The notes below the pieces were generated by a model. It saw only the letters and a program-made list of their open reading frames with translations, was not told the DNA's origin and did not search any database. From Hydractinia symbiolongicarpus (Eukaryota > Cnidaria > Hydrozoa > Anthoathecata > Hydractiniidae), in NCBI RefSeq assembly GCF_029227915.1, contig NC_079884.1, forward strand, positions 14,758,001 through 14,822,000: a stretch of 64,000 nt of DNA, given 5' to 3'. Made by a program: the position numbers and the translations under genes. Every line of letters begins with the position of its first letter. Position 1 is the stretch's first letter. Below are positions 13,301 through 25,976 of the stretch, piece by piece.

Positions 13301-16300
13301 TAAGAATTGTCTACACACATTTGAAAAAGAGCTTTTTGCAACACACACACAGCTATGAGTCAACTCCATGATATTCCTTGTGCCATCTGAACATTTGCCA
13401 AAAGAGATCTCACAGGCAACAAAATATTTGATTGACAGGGGTGCTCAAGTTTTCGAAAAAATATCATCAGTTGCAGCAGAAGTAAAGATATAAAAACATT
13501 TTTCAAAAAAATAAGGAGAAGAAAAATGTGGAGGAACGGAGTACAAAATCTAATGTTATTGTGATTAACTAAAGAAAATTGTAATTTTCCTTCTATTTTT
13601 GTTTTAAATACCATATATGGTAGCCTACATGGTAATAAAAAAATAATATTCTTTAAGACCCGAGTTTTCGTTTCTTAGTCATATTTTTTTGCAAAAAAAG
13701 CCCCGATTCTCAAGCATTTTAATTTCGCGGTTTAAAAAACCAGATTTTTATGTGCACTTTAATTTTGCAGTTGACCGAAAAAATCATTTTTCGCGGCATT
13801 ATAATTTCGTGGTTGAGCTCTAAATGCATTTTTTGCGGCATTTTAATTTCGCGTTTTTTTTTTCCGACCGTGAAACCGCGAAATTTTCATGCCGCGAAAT
13901 TTTCATGCAATAAAGTATTTTCGTTTTTTAGTTCTTATATATTCACTCGACTAAAGGCTTGAAATATTCCTGATAATAGTGTTGATTTTGAATACGAGAC
14001 TGACTGGCTTGGTATGCTCCATATAAAGTTCTTACTTTTATTTGACAGCAAAAAAGAAAAGTTCTGAACAAAGACTAAGCCTGTTCTGATGCTGGAAACA
14101 TTGGCAGAGTAATAAAAATTTGATTTTTTTTATAAGATATGCTAAATTTTCACCAAGAATCTTTGCAGGAGAGCAATACAGTAGACTCAAAAGATAAATT
14201 AGTTTGTTATAAAAAGTTTTCGTTTCATCTTTGTGACACTGAATTATTTATAATTGAGTATTTTATACATTTGCCAAACAGGCGGTGAAATTAAAAAACA
14301 ATGGAATATATTTCTCTTTATTATGGCCATAGTTCAATACACTCACAAAGTTTAATAACATGTGATGACCTATTTTTATTATTTGATACTACTGAACTTA
14401 CTGAACAAATGTGTGGGTAAAGATAAAGAAAGTAAAGATTCTGAAATAAGAAAGGCAGTATTGTGCATTCGATTTGTTGTTGAACTTTTCCAGTCTGTAT
14501 ACTTAACCAATTTGGCGCCATCTCATCACAACAAACTTTGTTGTTCTAAGGCGGAAATATGTTGTGGAAAAGGGACTCAAATTATGAAAAAAATATTGTT
14601 TGTTATGACAGATATTTTTTAAGTTTCAAGACATACAAATAAAGGTTATAAAGGCTGATAGTACTATAGTACATGAAATATTTTTACTTGTCTTGAGTTA
14701 AAGATCTTATTCTTGACATTTAATGGCAAATACATTTAAAACCTACTTATTGTAACCCCATACAGCCATAAAAATTCTGTAAAAATGAAGATACTTAGTT
14801 ATGAAATATAGTTATTTGTTTTTATAGTAGCTATGTATCTTAGTAAATTTGTGTCTGTCACAAAATAGTTTTTTTTTCACCTCTCTTTTAAATATGTAAA
14901 GGAGAACTAAAAAATCAAAAAATATGTTCTTATATTTTCCTTGGCACTGTGTGATAACTACAATATATAATTACAGACTTCTTAGAAGAGGAAATACTTT
15001 GCTGTTGTAGCTGCTTAAAAAATATTTTAAAACTTATTGCAGTGTTCTTAAGAGCACCTAGTATTAGCTTAAATTTGTACCAGGATATAGATAACTTTGA
15101 AGTCTTGCAAGGATTCTCTTTTGAGTTGTAAAAATACTATTTGTCCTAATTTATTTTTATCCTTCGCTGATTACTTTTATTACCTGAAAAGAAACATCGT
15201 TGTTTGTTTCTTGATTTAAAACTTTGTTTTCTTTTTCCTGTGAGCCATCCTTTGGAAGAATTGTCTAAAGAAATATATCTAAGGATTATAATTTAAATTG
15301 AAACTAATACAGTAAATAATAAATCATAATAATCATAAACATCATAATAAAAAAATTCTTAAAAGAAGTACAGTAATAGAAACAACTTTACAATATTTAT
15401 ACTAAAATATCCAAAAATTTGTATTTCTGCATATACCCCACATAGATGCAAAGTCAGGAACTCTTACTTTGGAGGATGAAGTATTAGATGGTTGATCTTT
15501 CTGAGGAATTTCTTGGCTACTACTCCCATTTTGGTGTAACTAAGAACAATTTCAGAATAACAGAATTATTGCAATTCCATAAACAAAAAGAGCTGTCATG
15601 TAAAATACTTTACTGCGTGAAAATAAGTAACATTAATTTTCCTTAAATCAAATTATACAGGCACATACCAATGTTAAGGCAGTAACTTGCAAAAAGTGCA
15701 CACAATCTTAAATAAATCCCTTAATTTAAAATTAACTGGCATACCAATCCAGTCCATGCAATTCCAACTTATCAAATAATAATTCGAACCCAGTAATTTT
15801 ATAAAGGTCTTTGGCAACCTTTTTTTTAGAATGTCTGATTTAAAGGGATCCCGAGGTGTCTACACAAGTTTGGTTTATATGAAAATGTACATGATTTTAT
15901 TCATACCTTTGTTATTTATTTTGTTCAAACTCATCGATTCAACAAATAACGTTAATCAAAAGTTTGTGCTTCGCTCGCTTACTTCCTTCCCGCTCTGTCC
16001 GCCATTGCTTCTTGTCCCACTTCTTTTCGAAATAGTGAAGAACTTATTTTCATTACTCAAAACCACAAATTATGACGTCACAGTTGCGTAGCGTGAAAAA
16101 ATTGCTGTTAGCCTATAAACAATCCCTCTGGCTTCACTGCATTCGTCTTCCTATTTTATAAGTTGATGCAACATTCTCTGTATAAAATGTCTTTTATGAT
16201 CATGTGTACGACCACGAAACTCATTCTGAAAAATATGCTCATCTCAGATTTGTTTCGCGGTCTTTTTCACGTGGTGCGCATGCTGTGAGGACGTGTAAAC

Positions 16301-19300
16301 ATGCCGCACGGTTGTGCTTATAAATGTCACAATCAATCTAATTTAAATGATAATGTATCGTATCATAAATTTCCAAATGATCCAGAATTAAATAAAACAT
16401 GGATTGCCAAAGTCAAACGGACCTCACTGCCAAAATATCGGTACTTGTGTTCAACCCATTTCACCGAAGACTGTTTCGACAAATCTTTTGATATGCAACA
16501 AAAGTATGCAGCAAATAAAAATAAAAAAATGATTCGGAAGCTGGTGCCAGGGGCAATACCCACCTTATTCCCTCATATTGAGCCAACACCTGAGAGAGCA
16601 TCATCCACAAAAAGATTGAAAGTCAAAGAACAAGCTGAGGTATTGTGATTTGCAATAACAACTTGGTGACCAGTCTTCAGCTTATAATTACGAGATATCA
16701 AATATGAAACTTCTTGAGAAAAATGATAAATATAGATACGTAAATTTATTTATCTTCCTTCCAATCATATACATTTTGTGTTATAAAAAGGTGTGACATA
16801 TATAATATAATATACCTTAGTACCCAGGCCTTATCATTTGATTTTCTTTTAATTTCAGATTGTCTCAGACTTATTAGAAAAACAAGACTCTTATACATTT
16901 CCAGTTGATGATTTTGACAGTCTTGGAAGCCTCTCGCCTGCTGATTCTGATGTTCAAGGTTCTAGAAATATGTCAACTCAAACAGACATCACTTACAACC
17001 CAGTCAGTGTGCAAACAGAACCGACGTATTATCGAGATGCGTCTACCCTCACGAGGATGAGACACTTCAGAAGTATTAGGTGCCAAACAAAAACGTTCAA
17101 AAAGAACAATCCATCGAAAGGTGTACAATTTCCAATACCCAAGAAAGGTATTTTAGAAAGTGATGGCGTAAAAATTGTTTGTCAGAATCGTGAGAGTGTG
17201 TCGACTGACGTGTTAGAGACTGTGGTGGCTGACAATTTTTGTAACAATTTGGGTGTTCAGAGTAGTGGTTTAGATGAAGCGGAGGATGTCATTAGTGCTG
17301 CTGTTGAAATTGTAAATAATAAATTGGATGGTGTAAAAAATGAATTGGATGGTGTAAATAATGAATTGGAGGTTGTAAATAATGAATTGGAGGTTGTAAA
17401 TAATGAATTGGAATTGGATGATAAATCAGAAAGTTCGAGTGACGAATGTGGTGAAGACGCTGCTGATAGTGATTATGTTCCTTCACAGAATGAGAATGCA
17501 ACAGAATCTGATCTTTCGCAGAATGAGTGTGTCAGTTGGAAGGAGAAAATTAGAAATGAACGTGTATTTCTAGTTTACGAGAGTAAGTTATTTGAATTGC
17601 TCGGTCGGTGTCCAAGGTGTGGTGGGCCTGTTGATCAATCTGAAATCAGAGAAGTTATGAATACCGGTTCCCAATTGCATTTAAAAATTAATTGCTTCAA
17701 TGAATGCAATATCGAATGGAAAAGTCAACCAATGGTCGGCTCACCAAACGGATTGGGAAATTTATTTATTTCAACATCAATCGCTTTTTCAGGGGTACCG
17801 TTTGCAAAAATTTCGAGGTTTGCATGGTTGATTAATTTGAAATTCATATCTGACAGTGTGTATTATCAGATTCGACGTGATTTCATCCTTCCCGTAGTTA
17901 GACAAAAGTGGAATGTCGAACGTAAACGTATGGTGGAATTGTTGAAATCGCGTGATGTCGTTGTTCTCGTTGGTGACGGAAGATGCGATAGCCCTGGCCA
18001 TTCTGCAAAGTACTGCAATTATACGTTCATGGAAACACTTACCGGGAAAGTTATTGACACTGTTGTGGTACCTGTAACAGAAGTAAAGAATTCAAATGCC
18101 ATGGAAAAAGAAGGGTTTGTTCGTATTTTACGACAGCTGCAAAATAATGATGTTCACGTGGATGTTGTGGCCACAGATAAACACACACAAATACGCAAAC
18201 TAATGCGAGTGAACCCTGAGTTCAACACAATCAAACATCAATTTGATCCATGGCACGTTGCCAAAAATATAAATAAAAAAATCAATAAAATTGCAAAAAA
18301 GAAAAGTCATGAAAGTTTGTTAGAGTGGGTACCTTCAATAGTGAACCACTTCTGGTGGAGCGTTACAACTGCCAATGGCGATGCTGACCTTATCTATGAA
18401 AAATTTCAGTCAATCATCTATCACACTATCAACAAACATGAATGGCCGGGATGTAAAAAATTTAAAAGGTGTGAACATGAACCACTTACGAAAGAAGAAC
18501 AAAAAAGTAAGAACTGGTTGTTAGAGGGTTCACCAGCTCATCAATATTTAGTTTCAATGGTCAGAGACAAGTCCTTCAAAAATGACTTGAAGTATTTAAC
18601 GGATGTCGTGCACACAACGAATGTGGAAGTTTTTAACAACCTTTTGTTGAAGTATATTCCTAAGCAGTACCATTTTCAGCACGATCATATGGTCATGGGT
18701 GCTTATCTGGCTGCTTTGGATAATAACTTCAACTGCCAGCGAACTCAAGCAATTATTCAATCTGGTGAACAGCTTGGGTAACCACGCTTCAAAATTGCTT
18801 GGCGCAAACCAACGAAGAAGTTAATCGCTAGAACAGTATTTGAGAAAAAAATTATGAATACTTGAAGGTCATGATGATAGGTGCATACAAACGAGCGGCG
18901 AAACGTGAAAAACACAGGTCGAGAAAGCGAATCATGGCACCAAAAGAAAGAGCAAGCCGAGATGAAATAATTGAGAAGAAAACGAAAATGGCAAGATTTA
19001 AAACATGATATATACATGTAATTTAGAAAAGGTTTTGGGGGAAGCGATTTAATTCTATCAAATTTGAAAAACGTCCTGGGTTCTAAGTTCACAAATTCAG
19101 TCGAATAGGCGTTTGTGTTAAGGGCTCTATCTGTTCTGTTCTTCGCTCGTCATGTACTCCCACGCCTGGATAATTTCAGACATCCCGTCTGCTCCCTCAT
19201 CGTCGCCATCGAAATTCACATAAATTCCATTTTCTTCTGGAAATTTTTTTCTAATTTTTGAAACCACACAAGCGGGAATGATTCTACGAACATGTCTTCC

Positions 19301-22300
19301 AAGTTTTGTATAAACAAACCAAGAAAACTGTCGATACGCTGCGTAGCGATAAGTCCTAAAACGAGAAAAAGGCCTGGGGATGAGGTTCATTAAATGTATA
19401 TTTTTGCATGTACATAAGTTGAGTATAGTTTTTTGAGATATAAATAGAGTTATTTTGTTGTTTTGTATTTTGTTGAGCGTGTTGAGAAACATTTTGTATG
19501 AGATCTATGTTTGAGAATAATATATATTTTTACCGATTCGGTATATTGTCTATGCAAGGTAGCCATGCACCTTCCCTGTCATTCAAACTAACCATAGCGG
19601 TCCATAAAACATGTGGATTTAAACACACAGCATCGAAACTTTCATGCTGAGTTACGCATGTATAATCTAGAAAAAAAACAAATTGGGAAAATTTACAAAC
19701 TAGATCTAGAGGCCTGTCTCATACAGGTCCTGGGATCGAGCATATAAAAATTTCTTAGTTATTCATTCAACAAAATATGCACACTAATCAATTATACAGA
19801 ATCATACCACCAGAAATATATCTCAACTTTATTTCGTCGATTTCTGTGCAGCATAAACATTCACGACTCACAGGCATCGTACAGCAAAACGAACATTTAC
19901 ACCATGAGGATGGTTCGACGTCTAGGCGATTGATACGAGGCTCTTGCTCTCTAACTTCTTCTGGACAGTCGGGAACATCTTCCCAACTATCATCGCTATC
20001 ATTGTTGGAATTGTTAACAACCTTTTTTTGTGGTTCAAACTGGTAAGGATTTACAGACATTTTGCTGCATTAACGAAACGATTTTCTTGTGTATTATGTA
20101 TTTCGCGCGCTTTTGATACTGAACTGGCGCGTCACAACTTTGACCCGTGGAAAAAAGACTGGACGCTAGAGTTGAATTTTACCGAAATATAATCACAACA
20201 AAATGGAGGCGAGCGCTGCTGTTTTTACGAGGTAAACATGGATATATCTTCTACATAATATTGATTTGGCTAAAAAGACTTTCTCTACTATATTTCTTTG
20301 AATGTTTTGAGTTGCATAAGCATTACTTGTGTAGACACCTCGGGATCCCTTTAACATTAACTAAGAATTGGAAATATGTTACCTTTGATGCATGGGCGTT
20401 AGATGCTTCTTCTGGTACTTGTTTTACAATGTGTTGATTACTCACATCACTATCATGTGACTAAAATTATTTTACAGCATATTATTAACATTATTAACCA
20501 ATTGTTACAAAGTTGTTTTAAACAACATTGAGGAAAAAAATTATTTTAATTTTTTAATAATTTCTTAAAAATAAAAATAAAGGAAAAGGGGAAATATCAT
20601 CAAAACATCAAGACAGGTTGCTTTTTTCTATACAAGACTTTTCTGGAAAACTTTTGTATCACTATTTGCATGTGCCGGGAAAAATGTTTTTTATTCAGGA
20701 CAGCAATCATTCACAGATATAAACCTATGGTGTTGCTGGTGATAACTTGTACATCTGTTTTAGAGTTGGATAAAATTGCAAAATTTTGGTCCCAAGTTGT
20801 CCCTAGTTATCCACACAAGGATTAAATAAGTGAATGGCCAATCGTTTCCAAATTAATTTACCTTGAATTCTATGCGTAATGATATGTTTTTAGCAATATT
20901 TATGCATAGATATGAATTAGTGTAGTGAAATAGTGACATCTGATTTGTCAATTAACACAGGTACTGTCGGATAAAAAAATTAATATGCGTAATATTTGTT
21001 TTAACTTGGCATTTGGTTACTCCTGGCAGAATATTTGGGGAGTATTTTTTTGTTCGCAGTATTTGCTCTATAAGCAGGACTCTGCTTTAAATTTATCTGT
21101 ATCTCAAACGCACACTCATATTCTAATGTAAATAGCTTTAATCTAAGTAAAACAGCATTTATTACTGAGAAATATCCTTATAAAAAAGATGCTTTTGTCC
21201 CTTTGTATCAATAGAAAATGTAATGCGATTGGTTTTCTGTTTTGTTTTTTGTTATACATAAGCATATTCAGTCATTTTGCTATTTTTAAGTATACTGCCT
21301 TACACGTTTTTATACAAACAATTAGGAACATAAACCTTTGACTATCTGAAAATTCCAAATATATGAACACATTTTATCCTTTCTATTATACCTGAAAAAG
21401 CTTTGTTTCCCCAAATCATATTGTGGTGTTGCATATCCAAAAAAAAAACCGTACTGACATTGATCGTAAAAAATGTGTATGGAAACAATGATGCTAGTCC
21501 TTGTACTCATGCCAGTACTGTTATGCTTGGCTGGTGTATTAAGTAGAAACTTAAGAGAAAGACAGAATGTCACAATGAAACAGAGCCCTGCTACTTTTAA
21601 ATCCTTTTTTAAAAAAAAGTTCTTCGCTATACATGTTAAGATCATACATCAAACTCTTACATAGGGGTTGTATTTCTTAAATAAATTGAAAACAACAAAG
21701 AAATAAAATATAATTATATTTGTTCAGGCTTTGAAATTGCTTAACCTTGCCAGTGCATCATAGTAAGCATATTTTTTCAGCCTCTCATTCTTGTACAAGT
21801 TAAAAAAAAACTTCGAAAAAAAAAGACAAATTGTACAAATAAAAAGAATATTAGTGGTGCACAATTTTCACCAGGTAAGATGTAACAAATCAAGTTTGTG
21901 CATTACTATATACTTTATTTTTTTACCAGACAGTACCTTTAAAGAAAACTCCACTTGATTGTAAAAGAGACATAGTAATCGTATAGTCAATAAAGTTCAA
22001 TCTCTGCAAACATGTATATACTTTTTTTCATTTTAGCATAAAAACTTTGTCCAATTATTATAAGACATAAAAACCAGGATAAAATTACATGCACACCAAC
22101 TAAAAATGAAAATTGTGAATTTATTATCATGTTACCTGTAAATTTTTTCCTTTTCCACCATCTTTTGATTGTACTTCCTTAGTGGTACTACCATGATCCT
22201 GTGGTACATTTGAAGCTAAAAATAAACAAGTTAAAATAATAATTTCGTTTTTAACCTTTTTAACACTGATCACAAACGAGACAGTATTTTCTCACCCTCC

Positions 22301-25300
22301 ACAGAGCAGGTTGGTTCTGATAAATCCAATTTGTGACAAGGAAATACCACAACACTTTAGTTTGCAGCAATAGAAAATAATAAAAATTTGCATTACTGCA
22401 AAAACTGCATCTCATTTCCATTTTCCGTTGTCAAGTAATCATCCAGAGAGTTACAAAATACCTTATAAGGTTATAGATGTCATTCTTTAGCTACGAATTA
22501 ACTCGTAAGTGATTGGTAACTTTAAGATGAAGAAATTCTAGCTAAATAACTTTGCTTCAATATATTATAAAATTTTCTGAAGTTAAAAGGATACATTTTT
22601 AGTCACTTATTCTTACAATGACATTTTTATTTTATCATTCTACTCATGTAATGTATAATTATTTAGCATAAAAGGGATAAGTTTTATTTAAATGGCTTCT
22701 GTGACTCAAATTTTATTGCAATCATCCAGAGTGTTACAAAATACCTTATAAGGTTATAGATGTTATTCTTTAGCTACGAATTAACTCGTAAGTGATTGGT
22801 AACTTTAAGATGAAGGAATTCTAGCTGAATAACTTTGCTTCAATATATTAGAAAATTTTCTGAAGTTAAAAGGATACATTTTTAGTCACTTATTCTTACA
22901 ATGACATTTTTTATCATTCTACTCATGTAATGTATAATTATTTAGCATAAAAGGGATCAAGTTTTATTTAAATTGCTTCTGTGACTCAAATTTTATTGCA
23001 CACGAAACAGTGTATAGTCAGATGATGCAAACGTTATGCATATGTAATCATTACACATTCAAAAAGATCTCACAAATCAATTTTGAAGATTAACTGCATA
23101 GTGCGTAACAAATATTATTGCCTATCCGAATAGCAAAATATGTCATGTCTAACAGCGTAACAGAAATCACAATTTGATAGACAGCTTTTTGTAAACTTTA
23201 TTCGCGAGTTTGTTTACATATATCATACGTCTTGTTAAATCTTAAATTCTTTAAATATGAATATCTTAAGAACGAAAAGAGCTTTTTAAAAAATTTAAAA
23301 AGACTTGTTAGCTAACTTTTTAAGCTCTATAATAAAAGTCTAACATTATTTTATACCTGGGGTTCCCTTTAAAGGCATAAAAAACTTTTTCTTTTCTTAA
23401 ATAGCAATCAAACAGATTGGTTATTTCAGCTTCTTTAGCAAATTTTCAAACAAAAAAAGTGTAAAAGACAAGAAGGTAGCAATAAAGTGCAAAAGAAAGT
23501 GGTTAATGTCAGAAGAAGATCTAGAACATGCTTTTTACGAGCTTAATTCAGTATCAGGCACTTCTATACACGCTGTGGCAAACGTTTTGGAGTTAACAAA
23601 TTCACCATTCGTTTCAGAATTAAAAATTGACAAGAAAGGGTAGAATTAAGGAAGCCTGACCAGAAGTGCGTTTTTAATAAAGAAACGGAGCAGGAGCAAG
23701 CAAACTGTATCGGTGTTGTGTGCAACTTGAGATTCAGCCCAACAATGCTCCAAATTATTGTAAGTACCTTTATTCAGGACGTTTTATATAATTGCATGGT
23801 TAATAAGTGTCGCCTAGTTCTTTCACTTCCTTGTAGGATCTGGTGAGTCAGTACATCTCCCAATATAATATTGACACGGCACAATTCAAGCAAAAATTTT
23901 GAAACCACCCACTACTGAAAAGAAGTTGGTTTGAAAATAATTTGCTTGTATATATCCAACTAAAAAGGTTTTTTTTTCAATCTTTATGTTGGAAGCTGAC
24001 TAGAAGAATATTGTCAAACGATGAAGATGGCTATCCATGTGCCTTAGAGATCGATTGCCTCCAACAAAAGTATATTGCCACAGACTGCATTTTTAAGGAA
24101 TATGACGTTGCAGGGGCAGATGTAGAGGTTTTCCCAGTGCATGACGTCGTTTGTGGTCCACTAAGTGTCCAAATTTTTCAACAAAATATCTGGCTACAAG
24201 TACTACAAATCCCACAATTTTCAGAAATTTTTCATTTTTTCAGTCTTTTATGGTACTTGTATCTGAATTTCTTTGCCTTCCTCGGGAAGCAAGGCAAACG
24301 TAGTAGTGGTGGTACTCATAGATAAACTAACCTGGACTTCCAGTGTAAAACTTCATGCTTTGACTATCAACTTTCAGCCATTTTATTCTGATAAAATGCG
24401 GCAATCGTAGTAATTTATTCGCAAAGAGTTACCAGATTAAAAATAAATATTTTATAATTATGCTTGTTGTGTCACTACCAAACCCACTTTTATTAAATAA
24501 CGCTATCGTCAATGTTCTTACGTTAACGGTTAATCATTTTTATTAACGGTTAATGTGTTTTGTTGCCTGTTAACTTTTTTTGTTAACTGATAACAAACAT
24601 AATTGACTGTCAATTGACTGTAAAAGATTGGCCGTTAATATAATTTGTTGACGGTTAATAATTTTGATTGTCGGTCATTACAGATATTTTATAAATATGA
24701 AAGACGTATTAACGGTTAATAACAATTTTTGACGGACAATCAGAAAAATTAACAATTAATTAAATGTGATGTCTGCTAATTTTAAACGTTGCCAGTCGAT
24801 TTAAAGTTTAAATTTTAGTCAAATGCACTGGCTTCGTATCGATTAATTAAATCTTTCGTATAATTTTATTTTGAAACGAACTTTTTCGTATCATCAAAAT
24901 TATATAGTTCGTATCATTCAAAATAAAGTTTGTATGTAGTTCGTATCGTTTCAAAGAAGTTCGTATGAGAAGTTGCTCATAAAATTTTTTATTATAATTA
25001 TTAAATTATTGCATCGCCCTTTACATTGTTTACGGCATTTAAAAACAAATTGACATATGATCTAGATGGAAATTACACAAGCAATAAAATCACCGTCCCA
25101 AAATTCTCCGTCACATTTTTTGCCAAGGCGAAAAAATCTGCTCTATGAAAATCCACCTTTAGTCTTGCAGTATTACATTTTAGCTAGCATAATTTCAAAC
25201 ATATATAATAATCACAACGAAGGAGGGTGTTACGACAATAATAATCTGCCTTGTTTTTCACTTGTATTATAACTATTTAGCGAAAATAGCTATTTTTTGT

Positions 25301-25941
25301 TACAAATGACACAAAAATTTAAGTTGTGTTGTCTTTTAGCAATTTACTTTTCTTTGCTTAAAAAATTTATATTTTTATTTTAAACGAAGCACTTTGCTAC
25401 AAAACAAAGTATTTCTTAGCATTCGTATAATGATACGAAAAAAACGTACGAACCTTTTGAGACGATATTGATATTGGAAGTTAACAAGATTTATTAACCG
25501 TCAATAATGTTTATTCTCTGTTAATTAACTCTGTTAACGGTTAATATTTACAGAGAAGATTTGCAAGTTATAAATTAACCGTTAACTAGAAATATTAACG
25601 GTTAGTATTAATTAACTACAGTCAATTTATTTAGTTGACGGTCAATTTATTTCATTGTCAGTCAATTTATGTAGTTGACGGTCAATGTTTTTAGTTGACG
25701 ATCAATTTATTTTGTTGATGGTGACGCTATTTAATAAAAGTGTGTTTGGTAGTAGTAGTAACATAATTAATACGTAATGTAAACAAACAGCGCAGCAATT
25801 AAGTCGATATTAAAAATGAATATGAGCGATTATGATGAAGAATTTTCAATAATCTTTAAAAACTGAGAACGCGAATACCCCATTGAAGCTTTTAATGGTG
25901 AAGAAAATCATTGCACAACACCAAAAGGATAAATAAATAGA

Positions 25942-25976
<35 letters not shown>

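Larger units (their letters stand above)
11384..13915. mobile_element. pogo-type DNA transposon with about 40-bp terminal inverted repeats, TA target site
   Basis: Left end CTTTATTGCATGAAAATTT at 11384 and its reverse complement ending at 13915, each preceded or followed by TA (11382-11383, 13916-13917), the Tc1/mariner-pogo target site. The ends contain two tandem copies of the GCATGAAAATTT motif. The right end carries further sub-repeats of AATTTCGCGG between 13720 and 13900. Inside is a dead transposase (minus strand) and a nested retroelement tail (11588-11698). The element sits in the intron between gene B exons 5 and 6. Confidence 0.8.
15844..20350. mobile_element. Kolobok-type DNA transposon (4.5 kb, TTAA target duplication)
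   Basis: A 26-bp terminal repeat beginning AGGGATCCCGAGGTGTCTAC at 15844-15869 is repeated perfectly in inverse orientation at 20325-20350. TTAA flanks both ends (15840-15843, 20351-20354). TTAA duplication, purine-purine start, a THAP domain and a D-D-E transposase together point to the Kolobok superfamily and away from piggyBac, whose ends start CCY. It carries two genes converging on its middle: THAP-transposase (plus strand) and a P2X7R-like zinc-domain gene (minus strand). Perfect ends suggest a fairly recent insertion. Confidence 0.88.

Noticed and set aside
17292-17501. Minus-strand frame rich in HYLQPPI repeats
   Set aside because: Antisense shadow of the short NNELEVV repeat in the transposase linker.
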